A stretch of DNA of 64,000 nucleotides, from NCBI RefSeq assembly GCF_011045095.1, contig NZ_JAALDL010000017.1, positions 1-64,000 of the forward strand. Direction: 5' to 3'. Below are positions 10,521 through 22,032 of this stretch, one piece after another. The DNA is from Grimontia sedimenti (GTDB lineage: Bacteria; Pseudomonadota; Gammaproteobacteria; Enterobacterales; Vibrionaceae). Position 1 is the first letter of the stretch. Every line of letters begins with the position of its first letter. Under the pieces are notes generated by a model. That model did no database searches and was not told the DNA's origin. It saw only the letters and a list, made by a program, of their open reading frames with translations. A program made the translations under genes and the position numbers.

Positions 10521-11717
10521 ATGTCTACCCCTTCTTCCAAGCCTGATAGCCGACTTGTGGCGCTCATGGTCCTGCTGGTGCTGTTCAGCCCACTGGCAAT
10601 CGATATTTACTTGCCTGCGATGCCACTGATGGCGGCAGAGTTTGATGTAGCCTCTACCCGAATTCAGGACACCATTTCCTGGTTTATGGTGAGTTTGGGT
10701 CTTGGTCAGCTTCTAGCTGGACCTTTGGCAGATCGTTATGGTCGCCGTCCAGTGGCGATAGCCGGTATCGTGATTTACAGCTTGAGCTCGGGCTTTGCCT
10801 GGGTGGCAAGCTCGCTGGATGCGCTGCTTTTTGCCCGTCTGATGCAAGGTGCAGGCGCTTGTGCAACTTCTGTGTGTGCATTCGCTGCCGTGCGTGACAG
10901 TTTTGGCGGTAAGCGCAGCGGCCAGATGATCAGCTACCTTAACGGCGCTATCTGTTTCATTCCCGCACTGGCTCCGCTTTTGGGCGCATGGTTGACGGCG
11001 CAGTTTGGCTGGCGTTCAAATTTCAGCTTTATGATGGCCTATGCGCTGGTGGCCTTAGTGCTGGTATTGACCCTGTTCCGCGAAACCCGTCCAGCAGACA
11101 CGGACAGCAGCGGCAAACTGCTGAGCCCTTCGCGTTACTGGCAGGTTTTGAAAGAGCCAGTGTTTGTGTATCACGCGGTGCTTTGCATGTTGGCTATGTC
11201 GGTTATTTTGGCTTACGTCACCTCAGCGCCGGTTCGCCTGATTAATGGTCTTGGTCTTACCATGGAGCAATTCACCCTGTGGTTTGGTGTCAATGCGGTG
11301 CTGAACATCACGGCATCCATGACGGCGCCAAAAGTCATGGATAAATTTGGCAGCCGTAAAACCCTGAATGCCGGCATGTTGCTGCTAGTGTTTGCAGGTG
11401 GCCTGATGGCTGCACTCAGCACAACACAAGCGGCTTGGGCATTTATGGTCCCTGTCTTCCTGTCATCATTTGGTTTCGCCTGGATTCTTGGCTCAGCGGC
11501 GGGCAAAGCGCTGGAGCCGTTTGGTCAACGTGCGGGTACGGCAGCCGCTCTGCTGGGTCTTTTCCAGATGAGTGGTGCAGGTGTATTGGTCAGCCTGACA
11601 CAACGCGCAGGTCTTTCTGAGCCACACCTTCTGGTCTTTCATATGTTGCTGCTGGCTCCAGGCCTTTTGCTGTTGTGGTCGTCGAAAGGTAAACGCTGGC
11701 ATACCGCAGAAGCGTAA
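10521..11717 (+). CDS. Bcr/CflA-family multidrug efflux MFS transporter
   Basis: A 398-aa inner-membrane protein with about twelve hydrophobic helices. The cytoplasmic loop 2-3 motif GPLADRYGRRPVAIAG (about 68-83) and the N-terminal LFSPLAIDIYLPAMP are hallmarks of the Bcr/CflA drug:proton antiporters (bicyclomycin, sulfonamide or chloramphenicol-type export in relatives). CAGGAG lies seven bases before ATG 10521. The divergent LysR gene is the likely regulator. The substrate cannot be read from the sequence. A strong terminator follows. Confidence 0.9.
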   Translation: MSTPSSKPDSRLVALMVLLVLFSPLAIDIYLPAMPLMAAEFDVASTRIQDTISWFMVSLGLGQLLAGPLADRYGRRPVAIAGIVIYSLSSGFAWVASSLDALLFARLMQGAGACATSVCAFAAVRDSFGGKRSGQMISYLNGAICFIPALAPLLGAWLTAQFGWRSNFSFMMAYALVALVLVLTLFRETRPADTDSSGKLLSPSRYWQVLKEPVFVYHAVLCMLAMSVILAYVTSAPVRLINGLGLTMEQFTLWFGVNAVLNITASMTAPKVMDKFGSRKTLNAGMLLLVFAGGLMAALSTTQAAWAFMVPVFLSSFGFAWILGSAAGKALEPFGQRAGTAAALLGLFQMSGAGVLVSLTQRAGLSEPHLLVFHMLLLAPGLLLLWSSKGKRWHTAEA

Positions 11718-11783
11718 AACTTAGCGAATTCACTAATAAGACGCGAAAAGCGCGACGGTCTCGACAACCGTTATTCCACCATT

Positions 11784-11816
11784 TACCCGTTAATTGCTCA
11801 TTAGCGGGTATTTTTT
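11784..11816 (+). terminator. Terminator of the Bcr/CflA gene
   Basis: Stem TACCCGTTAA / TTAGCGGGTA with a seven-base loop and six T's. Confidence 0.85.
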
Positions 11817-11823
11817 GTTGCTT

Positions 11824-11912
11824 ATTTGGCTTGGGAAGTATATTTAGTGTGCGAATTTCTCAGATCTTCCCGATTTCGGGGTGCCAGCCAAATCAAAGGC
11901 TGTTCGCACACT
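11824..11912 (+). other. Interlocking inverted repeats in the tsrA leader
   Basis: Three perfect arm pairs occur: ATTTGGCT (11824-11831) with AGCCAAAT (11886-11893), GGGAAG (11833-11838) with CTTCCC (11866-11871), and AGTGTGCGAA (11846-11855) with TTCGCACACT (11903-11912). A short hairpin CCCGA/TCGGG lies at 11869-11880. The first and third pairs cross, and the second competes with the short hairpin. Either a pseudoknot or alternative folds. The next gene starts at 11947. Confidence 0.5.
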
Positions 11913-11946
11913 CCTTCGTAAATACATACACAGGCAGTTAAATATT

Positions 11947-12236
11947 ATGTCGATGTCGACAATTGAATTAGCTCGTCATCTGGAGATGCTAGAAGAATCT
12001 CCGGAAAAATGATGTTCGGTAAATTGCTCACTGAATTGAGCGGCATGAGTGAAGAACGCGTAAAAAGCGCCGCGCGTCAGGTGCCAATCAGTGGTCTTCG
12101 CGAGCTGGTACACCAGTTCAATAAAGTGATTGATGAGCGCAAAGGTGAGCGTGTGCTGGAATTGGCGCAAGAGCTGGCAAACGACGGTATTTCTGTCGAT
12201 GAGCTGCGCGACTATCTCGCGCAGCGCAGCGCCTGA
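11947..12236 (+). pseudogene. tsrA: TsrA-like H-NS-related regulator, frameshifted as read
   Basis: Frame 1 from ATG 11947 gives a 21-residue N-terminus ending ESPEK, then a stop. The downstream frame (from 12009) continues MMFGKLLTELSGMSEERVK and runs to 12236. One extra A in the five-A run 12005-12009 joins them into a charged, helical protein of about 96 aa. Position directly after a Bcr-type exporter matches tsrA (VC0070) of Vibrio cholerae, a small regulator with similarity to the H-NS oligomerisation region that controls type VI secretion. The identity rests on synteny, size and composition, not on an alignment. Stop codons of this gene and the convergent transporter abut. Confidence 0.6.
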
Positions 12237-13117
12237 TTATTTCGCTTTCCCTTTTCGCTGCTGAATCAGCAAACCGACAACAATCATCACAAGACCGATT
12301 AAGGTCGTAGGATGAATTTGTTCTCCAATAATTTGCGACAGCAAGATCAGCGAAATAAAAGGTGAAATAAAGATCAGGTTACTGATCTTGGCGGTATTGG
12401 TGGCAAGCTTCATGGCATTAAGCCAAAGCACAAAAGTAATGCCCATCTCGAACAGGCCGACATAGGTCACCGCCGCCCAGCCTTGCCATGGAATGCCACT
12501 CCAGTCGCTGGTGTACAGGCTAAGTCCAATGGAAAACGGCAAAGAAAGTAAGAAACCAAGCAGCAGCCCAATCACCGGGTCGGCTTGGTTTTTTGCGTTC
12601 AGAATCCAGTAACCCGCCCACAAAACCGTGGAAAGCAGCGCCAATCCGACACCCAATGGGCTGTCGAATTGCAGGCCGAAGATATCTCCTTTGGTGGCAA
12701 TGACCACCACACCTGCATAACCCAGTGCCGCCGCAATCCAATCCTGTTTACGAATTTTCTGGCCTAGGAATACCGCTGCCATCAGTGTCAGGGTGATCGC
12801 CCAGCTGTAGTTCAATGGCTGCGCGAGAGAAGCGGGCAACAAATCATAAGCTTTGAACAGCACCAGATAATAAACCAGCGGGTTGATAAGCCCGAGCAGC
12901 AGGTAATACAGCGGTCGTTTGGCAAAGGTAGACGTCAACAGGTGCAATTTGCCCTGAAAGCCTGCCACCGCAGCCAGAGAAATTGCCGACACCACACTGG
13001 CGGCGGCCAGCATCTGGATCGGAGTCATATAGCTCAGGGTGATTTTAAAAGCCGTCGCGACGTCGACCAAAGGAGCACCGCAGCCAATCCGTAGCCAATC
13101 GCAAGGCGGTCGTTCAT
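12237..13117 (-). pseudogene. EamA/DMT-family transporter, frameshifted near the N-terminus
   Basis: A ten-helix drug/metabolite-type inner-membrane transporter. The long frame ends at 13070 with an implausible start. Upstream on the same strand, ATG 13117 begins MNDRLAIGYGLAAVLLWST, a typical EamA first helix, but one frame off. Adding one base next to 13061 (C to CC on the plus strand) yields Ser-Thr-Val-Ala-Thr-Ala-Phe-Lys, the classic WSTVATAFK motif, and a protein of about 293 aa. Substrate unknown; two EamA domains are visible. Convergent with the tsrA-like gene. Confidence 0.8.
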
Positions 13118-13256
13118 AGGAGAATCACTTATAAAAAATGAGGGAGAGAATGCGGCAGTCTAGAGCAAGATCTGCTCAATAGAAAAGCTGGACATTTATC
13201 CAGTGTCTGATTAGCCTTCAATACAGTTAGCGTATTGGAAATAAAAGGGTATCGGC

Positions 13257-14777
13257 ATGCAGCTTGAAGCGCTGTTTTCAGACAGTCTGGTATGGATGGC
13301 AGCAGGAGCTGGCGCAGTTGTCACGGCGTTATTGGCGGCGCTTTACCATCGTATGGCAAAACAAAACCTTCAGGCCCTGCATGAGCAATTGCGGGAAGCT
13401 GATGAAAAGCACAGCCAGTCTGAGATTGGTCGGCTGAAAGGCGAAAACCAGACCTTGCAGGATGAGCTTGATGGCATGGATCTGGAACGTGATCGCTTAA
13501 GCTCTGAGCTTCGCACTCAATATGGCAAGCTCGCGGCGGCGGCGGAAAAGCTGCGCCAGATGGAAACCCTACGCGCTGAAAAAGCCCAATTGGCCGATAC
13601 CGTTGAGAACCTTCGTGATACCAAAGCGGCACTGGAACTGACCTTGCGCGAGCAGCAAACCCGTACCGAAGAGCAGCTCGAAGCTGCAGAAGAGAAAATC
13701 AAACTGCTGGAAGGCGCGGAGGAGCGTCTTCGTATTCAGTTCGAAGCGCTCGCCAACAAAGTTTTTGACCACAAAACCCGCACTGTGGATGAACAAAATC
13801 GCCAGAGTCTTGAATCTCTCTTGAGTCCTTTGAAAAACGAGCTGGAAGGTTTCCGTAAGCAAGTCAGTGACAGCTTTGGCGAACAGGCCAAAGAGCGCCA
13901 CACTCTGGTGCATGAAATTAAAAACCTCCAACAGCTTAATGAGGTGATGACCCGAGAAGCGGTTAACCTGACTCAGGCGCTCAAAGGCGACAACAAGCAG
14001 CAAGGCAACTGGGGGGAAGTGGTTCTTGCCCGTGTGCTGGAAGAATCCGGCCTTCGTGAAGGGTATGAATACGAGACTCAGGTCAGCCTTGAAAACGAGC
14101 AGGGTAAACGCTACCAGCCGGATGTCATCGTACGCCTGCCGCAAGGAAAGGATGTGGTGATTGATGCCAAGATGGCACTGGTGGCGTATGAACGTTATTA
14201 CCACGCCGAATCGCTGGTGGATAAAGACAATGCACTGCGCGAGCACATTGCCGCCATTCGCGGTCATATCCGAGGCCTTGGCCGCAAGGACTATCATCAG
14301 CTTCATGGCATTCAAAGCCTCGATTATGTACTGATGTTTATTCCTGTTGAGCCCGCGTTCCAGATTGCTATCGAGGCAGAGCCCTCTCTTATCCGAGAAG
14401 CGCTGGACCACAACATCATGTTGGTGAGCCCAACTACTCTGCTGGTGGCGCTCCGTACCATTAATAATCTGTGGCGCTTTGAACATCAGAACCAGAATGC
14501 CCGTGTGATTGCAGAAAAGGCCGGTAAGCTTTACGACAAAATTCGTCTGTTTGTATCGGACATGGAAGCCATGGGTTCGGCGCTCGATAAAGCGTCAGAC
14601 AGCTATCAAAACGCCGTGAATAAGCTTTCCAGCGGGCGTGGCAATATTCTGCGTCAGGCCGAGAGCTTTAAAACGCTGGGTGTGGAAGTGAAGCGTGATA
14701 TCAGTCCGGCTATGCTGAAAAGAGATACGACGGAAGAGAATGATGATGTTGTGACCTTACCCGTCTCAAAGGATTAA
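13257..14777 (+). CDS. rmuC: DNA recombination protein RmuC
   Basis: RmuC limits recombination at inverted repeats; the family carries a restriction-endonuclease-like core. The 506-aa protein has one N-terminal membrane segment (about 10-28), a long coiled coil from about 35 to 190 rich in Glu, Leu and Gln, then the RmuC domain ([38 protein letters not shown]) whose last motif holds the nuclease-like Asp and Lys. Length is typical. As in E. coli it directly precedes ubiE. A second intergenic promoter suggests it is not obligatorily cotranscribed with ubiE. Confidence 0.94.
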   Translation: MQLEALFSDSLVWMAAGAGAVVTALLAALYHRMAKQNLQALHEQLREADEKHSQSEIGRLKGENQTLQDELDGMDLERDRLSSELRTQYGKLAAAAEKLRQMETLRAEKAQLADTVENLRDTKAALELTLREQQTRTEEQLEAAEEKIKLLEGAEERLRIQFEALANKVFDHKTRTVDEQNRQSLESLLSPLKNELEGFRKQVSDSFGEQAKERHTLVHEIKNLQQLNEVMTREAVNLTQALKGDNKQQGNWGEVVLARVLEESGLREGYEYETQVSLENEQGKRYQPDVIVRLPQGKDVVIDAKMALVAYERYYHAESLVDKDNALREHIAAIRGHIRGLGRKDYHQLHGIQSLDYVLMFIPVEPAFQIAIEAEPSLIREALDHNIMLVSPTTLLVALRTINNLWRFEHQNQNARVIAEKAGKLYDKIRLFVSDMEAMGSALDKASDSYQNAVNKLSSGRGNILRQAESFKTLGVEVKRDISPAMLKRDTTEENDDVVTLPVSKD

Positions 14778-14806
14778 ACGGACAGTCACTTGGCGCACTA
14801 AGCGCT

Positions 14807-14835
14807 TTGAGCATGCTCTGCGTATAAAGTACACT
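14807..14835 (+). promoter_or_regulatory. Candidate sigma-70 promoter for ubiE-ubiJ-ubiB
   Basis: TTGAGC (14807-14812) and TACACT (14830-14835) with 17 bases between, about 60 bases before the ubiE start. Confidence 0.45.
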
Positions 14836-14895
14836 AAGCGCAAAAATATCGGGCGTTTTCTTCTTTTCCAGCCCGGTGTTACTCAGGGGTTAATA

Positions 14896-15675
14896 ATGAC
14901 AGATATGACACAGGGCGTGACGCAAGACGCGGAACAGAATACCACCCACTTTGGCTTCAAGACCGTCGCTAAAGATGAGAAAGCCGGTATGGTTGCCAAC
15001 GTCTTCCACAATGTGGCGGCAAAGTACGACATCATGAACGATGTGATGTCCATGGGTATTCACCGTATCTGGAAACGCTTTACCATTGATTGCAGTGGTG
15101 TGCGCCCAGGCCATCGTGTCCTCGACCTAGCTGGCGGTACTGGCGATCTGACGGCTAAATTCTCCCGCATCGTGGGTGAGAAAGGTCAGGTGGTGTTGGC
15201 AGACATCAACAACTCCATGTTGAATGTCGGTCGCGACAAACTGCGCGATCTGGGTATCGTCGGCAACGTGAATTACGTGCAGGCGAACGCAGAAGAGCTG
15301 CCATTCCCTGATAACCACTTTGATTGCATCACCATTGGCTTTGGTCTTCGTAACGTCACTGACAAAGACAAAGCACTGCGCTCAATGTACCGCGTACTGA
15401 AGCCGGGTGGCCGTCTGCTGGTGCTGGAATTCTCCAAGCCAATCGTTGAGCCGCTGTCAAAAGTCTATGATGCTTACTCTTTCCATCTGTTGCCGAAAAT
15501 GGGCGAAATCATCGCGAATGACGGCGAAAGCTACCGTTATTTGGCTGAATCTATCCGCATGCACCCCGATCAGGACACTCTGAAAGGCATGATGGAAGAA
15601 GCAGGTTTCGAGCAAACCAAATACTTCAACCTGACCGGTGGTATTGTTGCCTTGCACCGCGGCTACAAATTCTAA
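14896..15675 (+). CDS. ubiE: Ubiquinone/menaquinone C-methyltransferase UbiE
   Basis: SAM-dependent methyltransferase acting on the demethylated quinone ring in both ubiquinone and menaquinone synthesis. The 259-aa product contains the class I motif [15 protein letters not shown] (about 75-89) and the family signature [18 protein letters not shown] lies before ATG 14896. ubiJ starts 10 bases after the stop, as in other gammaproteobacteria. Confidence 0.96.
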   Translation: MTDMTQGVTQDAEQNTTHFGFKTVAKDEKAGMVANVFHNVAAKYDIMNDVMSMGIHRIWKRFTIDCSGVRPGHRVLDLAGGTGDLTAKFSRIVGEKGQVVLADINNSMLNVGRDKLRDLGIVGNVNYVQANAEELPFPDNHFDCITIGFGLRNVTDKDKALRSMYRVLKPGGRLLVLEFSKPIVEPLSKVYDAYSFHLLPKMGEIIANDGESYRYLAESIRMHPDQDTLKGMMEEAGFEQTKYFNLTGGIVALHRGYKF

Positions 15676-15685
15676 GGGGTTGGGA

Positions 15686-16309
15686 ATGCCATTAGACCCA
15701 TTAGTCACCGCCGTTGTTGAGACCAGCTTAAACACTCTGCTCAAGCAGGATGTAGAGAGCCAACGTCGCTTAGCGAGACTCAAAGGCAAAGTGCTGCGTG
15801 TGCGCCTGACAGACATCAACAAGCAGTTGGTGTTTGTGTTCAGTCAGCAAATCGATGTACTGGCGGATTATGAAGGTGACGCAGATTGCGACTTGGCGTT
15901 GGCCATTTCCGTTGCGCCGCAGCTGAAAGACAAAGCCAACCTGACCAAACTCATCAAAGAAGACAAATTGCATCTGGACGGTGATATTGATGTCGCCCAG
16001 CAATTTTCCAATCTTCTGAACGGCCTTAACCCGGATATCGCAGAGTGGCTCTCGCATTACACCGGAGATGTGGTTGCTCACACCCTGGTTCGAGGTGCCC
16101 AGCAAGGATTGGCATTTCTCAAGCAGATGACCGAGCGTAACCAGCGCTATGTTGGTGAGCTGGTGGTCGAAGAGTGGCGACTGGCCCCGGGTGCGCTGGA
16201 AGTGGCCTACTTTGCCGATCAAGTCGATGATGTTCAGAGTCAGGCCTCCCGCCTGTCAGCCCGACTTGAAGCGTTCGAAAAGAAATTGGCTGAGGTGGAG
16301 AGCGCATGA
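15686..16309 (+). CDS. ubiJ: Ubiquinone biosynthesis accessory factor UbiJ
   Basis: A 207-aa SCP2-domain protein of the aerobic ubiquinone complex, which binds the lipid intermediate and partners with UbiK. The N-terminal SCP2 fold spans about residues 15-120, and the C-terminus (about 170-205) is a heptad-like coiled coil. The start is placed at ATG 15686, after AAGGGG, ten bases past the ubiE stop. The gene overlaps ubiB by four bases (ATGA). Confidence 0.92.
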   Translation: MPLDPLVTAVVETSLNTLLKQDVESQRRLARLKGKVLRVRLTDINKQLVFVFSQQIDVLADYEGDADCDLALAISVAPQLKDKANLTKLIKEDKLHLDGDIDVAQQFSNLLNGLNPDIAEWLSHYTGDVVAHTLVRGAQQGLAFLKQMTERNQRYVGELVVEEWRLAPGALEVAYFADQVDDVQSQASRLSARLEAFEKKLAEVESA

Positions 16310-17940
16310 CACCCAGCGAAATCCGCCGCCTCTACAAAATTACCCAAGTCCAGCTCAGTTACGGGCTGGATGAGCTGTTGCCGGACCAGCCGATAACCCG
16401 TGGCCCGCAATTGATGCGCAAAATGCTGTTCTGGATGAAGAATCAACATTCTGACAAGCAACTCGGTGAGCGCCTGCGTTTGGCGCTTCAAGAGTTGGGC
16501 CCGGTGTGGATCAAGTTCGGCCAGATGATGTCGACCCGCCGAGATCTTTTTCCGCCTGCGATTGCTGACCAGCTTGCTTTGCTGCAGGATCAGGTTGAAC
16601 CGTTTGATGGCAAGCTTGCCAAAGCGCAAATGGAAAAAGCCCTTGGGGGGCCGCTGGAAAACTGGTTTGACGATTTCAGCGAAACCCCGCTGGCATCTGC
16701 CTCGATTGCACAGGTCCACACTGCGACCTTGAAGGAAAACGGCCGGGAAGTCGTGCTCAAAGTGATTCGCCCCGACATCCTTCCTGTCATTCAGGCCGAC
16801 ATCAAACTCATGTACCGCATGGCGCGTATGGTCGCACGTTTCCTGCCGGAAGCAAGACGGTTAAAGCCAGTGGAAGTGGTACGAGAGTATGAAAAGACCT
16901 TGCTCGACGAGCTGGACTTGATGCGTGAAGCGGCCAATGCGATTCAGCTTCGCCGCAACTTTGAAAACGACCATATTCTCTATGTGCCGGAAGTGTTCAG
17001 CGATTACTGCCGCTCAAGCCTGATGGTGTCTGAGCGCATCTATGGTATTCAGGTGTCTGATATTGAAGGGTTGAAAGCCAACGGTACCGATCTCAAGCTT
17101 CTGGCTGAGCGCGGCGTGCAAGTCTTCTTCACCCAGGTGTTCCGAGACAGCTTCTTCCACGCAGACATGCACCCGGGCAATGTGTTCGTTTCCTATGAGC
17201 ACCCGGAAGACCCGCAGTGGATTGGTCTGGATTGCGGTATTGTTGGTACGCTGAACCGTGAAGATAAGCGTTATCTGGCGGAAAACTTCCTCGCCTTCTT
17301 CAACCGTGACTACCGCAAAGTGGCCGAACTGCACGTCGATTCAGGCTGGGTGCCGCACGATACCAATGTCGATGAGTTCGAATTTGCTATCCGTACCGTG
17401 TGTGAGCCAATTTTCGAAAAGCCATTGTGCGATATTTCATTTGGGCATGTGCTGCTGAACTTGTTTAATACTGCGCGCCGCTTCAACATGGAAGTTCAGC
17501 CTCAGTTGGTTCTGCTGCAAAAAACACTGCTTTATGTGGAAGGGTTGGGGCGCCAACTTTATCCGCAACTGGATTTGTGGGATACCGCTAAGCCGTTCCT
17601 TGAAGATTGGATGTCACGTCAGGTAGGCCCTCAGGCTGTGATCAACGCCATCAAAGAAAGAGCGCCGTTCTGGGCGGAGAAACTGCCCGAGCTGCCAGAG
17701 CTGGTTTACGACAGCCTCAAGCAAGGCCGTCAGGTTAACCAACGAATGGATGCCATGTACCGCGAATTTATGCTGGCGCGTAAGCAGCAAAACCGAGCCC
17801 GTTTCCTGATGGGCGTTGGCGCTACGCTGCTGGTGACTTCTGCCATACTGTATAGCAATCAGGTAGAACTTTTACCTCAGTTGACCGGTGGCACCGCGCT
17901 GTTTAGCTGGTTATTTGCATGGCGCGCATTTAATAAGTGA
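16306..17940 (+). CDS. ubiB: Ubiquinone biosynthesis atypical kinase/ATPase UbiB
   Basis: Membrane-bound ADCK-type protein that supports the ubiquinone complex. The 544-aa product has the family KxGQ motif ([15 protein letters not shown]), the Ala-rich nucleotide loop (ASIAQVH), the catalytic [11 protein letters not shown] and the metal-binding LDCGIVG. Two hydrophobic segments close the C-terminus (about 497-540). Length equals E. coli UbiB. It overlaps ubiJ by four bases and ends the ubi operon. Confidence 0.96.
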   Translation: MTPSEIRRLYKITQVQLSYGLDELLPDQPITRGPQLMRKMLFWMKNQHSDKQLGERLRLALQELGPVWIKFGQMMSTRRDLFPPAIADQLALLQDQVEPFDGKLAKAQMEKALGGPLENWFDDFSETPLASASIAQVHTATLKENGREVVLKVIRPDILPVIQADIKLMYRMARMVARFLPEARRLKPVEVVREYEKTLLDELDLMREAANAIQLRRNFENDHILYVPEVFSDYCRSSLMVSERIYGIQVSDIEGLKANGTDLKLLAERGVQVFFTQVFRDSFFHADMHPGNVFVSYEHPEDPQWIGLDCGIVGTLNREDKRYLAENFLAFFNRDYRKVAELHVDSGWVPHDTNVDEFEFAIRTVCEPIFEKPLCDISFGHVLLNLFNTARRFNMEVQPQLVLLQKTLLYVEGLGRQLYPQLDLWDTAKPFLEDWMSRQVGPQAVINAIKERAPFWAEKLPELPELVYDSLKQGRQVNQRMDAMYREFMLARKQQNRARFLMGVGATLLVTSAILYSNQVELLPQLTGGTALFSWLFAWRAFNK

Positions 17941-18023
17941 AATTAAAGAAATAAGTTGTAACATTGAGGGGATAAACTCCGGTTACTTTTTTATTCACCA
18001 CATAACGCAGAGGTAACACTAGC

Positions 18024-18257
18024 ATGGGTGGTATTAGTATTTGGCAACTGCTGATCGTAGCAGTCATCGTTATTCTTCTGTTCGGAACCAAAAAGCTGCG
18101 TAACATCGGTGGCGACTTGGGTTCGGCGGTAAAAGGCTTCAAGAAAGCCATGTCTGATGAAGACAAAAAAGATGCTGATTTCGGCCAGGAAAAACTGGAA
18201 GAGAAAGGCAGCAACACAGCTCAAAAAAGCGAAGCGAAAGACAAAGAGCAGGCATAA
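18024..18257 (+). CDS. tatA: Sec-independent translocase subunit TatA
   Basis: A 77-aa pore-forming subunit of the twin-arginine pathway that exports folded proteins. One N-terminal helix (about 6-22, [15 protein letters not shown]), the hinge [14 protein letters not shown], an amphipathic helix and a charged tail give the standard TatA architecture. AGAGGTAA precedes ATG 18024. tatB starts three bases after the stop. Confidence 0.96.
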   Translation: MGGISIWQLLIVAVIVILLFGTKKLRNIGGDLGSAVKGFKKAMSDEDKKDADFGQEKLEEKGSNTAQKSEAKDKEQA

Positions 18258-18260
18258 TCC

Positions 18261-18623
18261 GTGTTTGATATCGGTTTTTGGGAGCTGATCCTGATCGCCG
18301 TTGTCGGTCTGGTGGTGCTCGGCCCCGAACGTTTACCTGTGGCCATCCGCAATGTGTCCCGATGGGTGGGTGCGGCGCGTAGAATGGCAGGCTCCGTGAG
18401 AGATGAGCTCGAACAAGAGCTGAAAATCCAGGAGCTTCAGGAGAACCTGAAAAAAGCCGAGCAGATGGGTATGCAAAACCTGTCACCAGATCTGCAACAG
18501 TCTGTAGATGAGCTAAAAAAAGCAGCGGAAGATGTTCAGCGCCCTTACGCCCCGAAAAGCGAAAGTGAGCCTGCTGCAGACGCTGCCAATGCTTCCAGCC
18601 CAACCAAGGATAAAACCGAGTAA
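18261..18623 (+). CDS. tatB: Sec-independent translocase subunit TatB
   Basis: A 120-aa substrate-receptor partner of TatC. It has an N-terminal helix with the TatB-type Glu ([19 protein letters not shown]), the LGPERLP hinge and a long Glu/Lys-rich amphipathic region. It starts with GTG at 18261, three bases after tatA. The C-terminal tail is Ser, Ala and Pro rich. tatC follows after 35 bases. Confidence 0.95.
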   Translation: MFDIGFWELILIAVVGLVVLGPERLPVAIRNVSRWVGAARRMAGSVRDELEQELKIQELQENLKKAEQMGMQNLSPDLQQSVDELKKAAEDVQRPYAPKSESEPAADAANASSPTKDKTE

Positions 18624-18658
18624 GGTTTTATCCGGGCTTCAGTTTTTGTCGAGAAACT

Positions 18659-19420
18659 ATGTCATCTGTTGAAGATACCCAACCGCTCATCAGCCATCTT
18701 ACCGAGCTGAGAGATCGTCTGCTGCGTGCATTGCTGGCTGTGCTGGTGGTGTTCCTGGCGCTGGTTTACTTTGCCAACGACATCTATACCTTCATTTCCG
18801 AGCCACTGGTTTCCCAGTTGCCGGAAGGTACCAGCATGATTGCGACGGATGTGGCCTCGCCCTTCTTCACGCCCATCAAGCTGACCTTGGTGGTGTCGGT
18901 GTTTGTTGCAGTGCCGATGATCCTCTATCAGGTTTGGGCATTTATTGCCCCGGGTCTGTACAAACATGAAAAGCGCCTGATATTCCCGCTGTTAGCCTCC
19001 AGCTCACTGCTGTTTTACTGCGGTGTGGCATTTGCCTACTTCGTGGTTTTCCCGCTGGTGTTTGGCTTTTTTACCTCGATTGCCCCGGTAGATGTTCAGA
19101 TAGCCACAGACATTGCCAGCTATCTGGATTTCATTCTGGCACTGTTTATGGCCTTCGGCCTGGCGTTTGAGATCCCGGTAGCGATTTTGCTGCTGACCTG
19201 GACGGGTGCGGTAGAGCCTGATGATCTGCGCAAGAAGCGCCCATACATCGTCGTCGCGGCGTTTGTGGTCGGTATGCTGCTGACACCACCAGACATCATT
19301 TCACAGACGCTTCTGGCGATCCCTATGTGTCTGCTGTTTGAAGTCGGTCTTTTCTTCTCCCGCTTCTACAAACCGCGCGGCGAGGAAAACGAAGAGAATG
19401 AAGAGCAAAGCCAGGATTAA
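18659..19420 (+). CDS. tatC: Sec-independent translocase subunit TatC
   Basis: The 253-aa six-helix core receptor for twin-arginine signal peptides. Visible signatures are [16 protein letters not shown] at the N-terminus, the first periplasmic loop with [25 protein letters not shown] and [11 protein letters not shown]. The tail is acidic (Glu-rich). Last of the tatABC operon, closed by a terminator at 19442. Confidence 0.96.
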   Translation: MSSVEDTQPLISHLTELRDRLLRALLAVLVVFLALVYFANDIYTFISEPLVSQLPEGTSMIATDVASPFFTPIKLTLVVSVFVAVPMILYQVWAFIAPGLYKHEKRLIFPLLASSSLLFYCGVAFAYFVVFPLVFGFFTSIAPVDVQIATDIASYLDFILALFMAFGLAFEIPVAILLLTWTGAVEPDDLRKKRPYIVVAAFVVGMLLTPPDIISQTLLAIPMCLLFEVGLFFSRFYKPRGEENEENEEQSQD

Positions 19421-19441
19421 TCTGAGCGAGTGCTGAACCAG

Positions 19442-19469
19442 AAAGCCAGTGATACACTGGCTTTTTTCT
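19442..19469 (+). terminator. Terminator after tatC
   Basis: Stem AAGCCAGTG / CACTGGCTT with a short loop and a T run, placed 22 bases after the tatC stop. Confidence 0.8.
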
Positions 19470-19498
19470 TATTCATATCAAAATGAAAAGGATTGAGC

Positions 19499-20278
19499 GT
19501 GATTGATATTGGGGTGAACCTCACCAGCAGCCAGTTCGACAAAGACAGAGAAGACGTTGTGTCGCGCGCTAAAGAAGCCGGTATCAGTGCCATGGTGCTG
19601 ACAGGGACGGATCTGGAATCCAGCCCAGAGGCTGCCGCTATGGCCGCATCTATGCCGGGTTTTGCGTTTTCCACTGCCGGGGTTCATCCCCACGATGCCA
19701 AAACCGTGGACGATTTGACGCTGCCGTCTATCCGCGCTTTAGCCAATGAGCCTCAGGTGGTAGCCATTGGAGAGTGCGGGCTCGACTTTAACCGCGACTT
19801 TTCACCAAGGCCGCAGCAAGAAGCGGTGTTTGAAGCGCATCTTAAACTCGCCGTTGAGCTTAACATGCCAGTGTTTCTTCATTGCCGTGACGCCCATGAG
19901 CGCTTTATGGCGATTCTGATGCCTTACCTCGATAAATTGCCTGGCGCCGTGCTGCACTGCTTTACGGGCTCTGAGGATGAGCTAAAAGCATGCTTGGAAG
20001 CTGGGCTTTATATCGGCATTACCGGCTGGGTGTGCGATGAAAGGCGCGGTGAAGCCTTGCGTGCCATTGTGCCACTCATCCCGGACGACAAGCTGATGAT
20101 TGAAACCGATGCACCGTATCTTTTGCCGCGGGATCTCAAGCCAAAACCCAAATCCCGTCGAAATGAACCCTGCTATTTGCCTCATATTGCATCAGAAATT
20201 GCTGCATTACGTCAGCAGGACACTGAGCAGTTGATCACACAAACCACCCTCAACACCCGTCGATTCTTTGGACTGTAA
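19499..20278 (+). CDS. tatD: TatD-family metal-dependent DNase
   Basis: A 259-aa TIM-barrel metallohydrolase, a 3'-5' exonuclease in E. coli. Metal ligands appear in [36 protein letters not shown] and IETDAPYL. The start is set at GTG 19499, seven bases after AAAAGGA; the in-frame TTG at 19493 would sit on the ribosome-binding site. Next to tatABC as in enterics, although it has no role in Tat export. Confidence 0.93.
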   Translation: MIDIGVNLTSSQFDKDREDVVSRAKEAGISAMVLTGTDLESSPEAAAMAASMPGFAFSTAGVHPHDAKTVDDLTLPSIRALANEPQVVAIGECGLDFNRDFSPRPQQEAVFEAHLKLAVELNMPVFLHCRDAHERFMAILMPYLDKLPGAVLHCFTGSEDELKACLEAGLYIGITGWVCDERRGEALRAIVPLIPDDKLMIETDAPYLLPRDLKPKPKSRRNEPCYLPHIASEIAALRQQDTEQLITQTTLNTRRFFGL

Positions 20279-20287
20279 CCGCTATGA

Positions 20288-21382
<1,095 letters not shown>

Positions 21383-21396
21383 GCCTGCCTCCAATG

Positions 21397-21427
21397 AAAA
21401 AATGCCAGCGACTTGCTGGCATTTTTG
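21397..21427. terminator. Bidirectional terminator between hemB and asnC
   Basis: AAAAA-TGCCAGC / GCTGGCA-TTTTT with a GACTT loop, symmetric enough to stop both converging genes. Confidence 0.85.
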
Positions 21428-21450
21428 TCTCTGGACGATGGAGTTTTTCA

Positions 21451-21912
21451 TTAAGGCGCGACATTTCGCTTAATCGGATTTTGCAGGGAAATCAGGGTTT
21501 CTGTTGATTGCACCTCATCAATCGCCTGAAGCTTATCAATCAGCACGTATTGCAACTCTTCAATTGAACGGCACATCAGTTTGACGAAGATGTTATAGGC
21601 GCCCGTAGTGTAATAAGCTTCCACCACTTCATCGAGCTGTTGAAGCTTTTCCAGCGCCGAGTGGTAGTCCCGCGCGGCATAGAGATTTATGCCGATAAAA
21701 CAGCACACGTCATAGCCCAGTGCTTTGGTGTTCACCAAAACTTCGGTGCCGGTGATGATGCCCGCCGATTTCATCTTTTCAACCCGCACGTGCACTGTGG
21801 CCGGGCTGACAGAAAAACGTTTCCCCATCTCCGCGTAGGGCACTTTGGCATCCGCCATCAGGGTTCGTAGAATTTGGCGATCTAAATCATCTAATTTTGC
21901 AATTTCATTCAT
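21451..21912 (-). CDS. asnC: Lrp/AsnC-family regulator AsnC
   Basis: A 153-aa feast/famine regulator. The N-terminal helix-turn-helix covers about residues 20-45 (VPYAEMGKRFSVSPATVHVR) and the C-terminal RAM effector domain contains DEVVEAYYTTGAYNIFVKLM. Similarity over the whole length is closer to E. coli AsnC (asparagine-responsive activator of asnA) than to Lrp, including the near-identical MCRSIEELQ region. No asnA lies nearby in this window. Confidence 0.88.
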   Translation of the reverse strand: MNEIAKLDDLDRQILRTLMADAKVPYAEMGKRFSVSPATVHVRVEKMKSAGIITGTEVLVNTKALGYDVCCFIGINLYAARDYHSALEKLQQLDEVVEAYYTTGAYNIFVKLMCRSIEELQYVLIDKLQAIDEVQSTETLISLQNPIKRNVAP

Positions 21913-22032
21913 AGCGATTCACTAAACTCCATGTTACCCGCAGTTTCCGTGCATGAAACTTGACCAATTGATAGCCTTCCCAATACCGTGTGGTACAACT
22001 GATACAGAATTAAGACAGCTCAACTTCATTCT

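Noticed and set aside
13569-14486. 305-codon frame antisense to rmuC
   Set aside because: Opposite to an intact, clearly recognised gene; the composition is that of a shadow frame and no start signal is seen.
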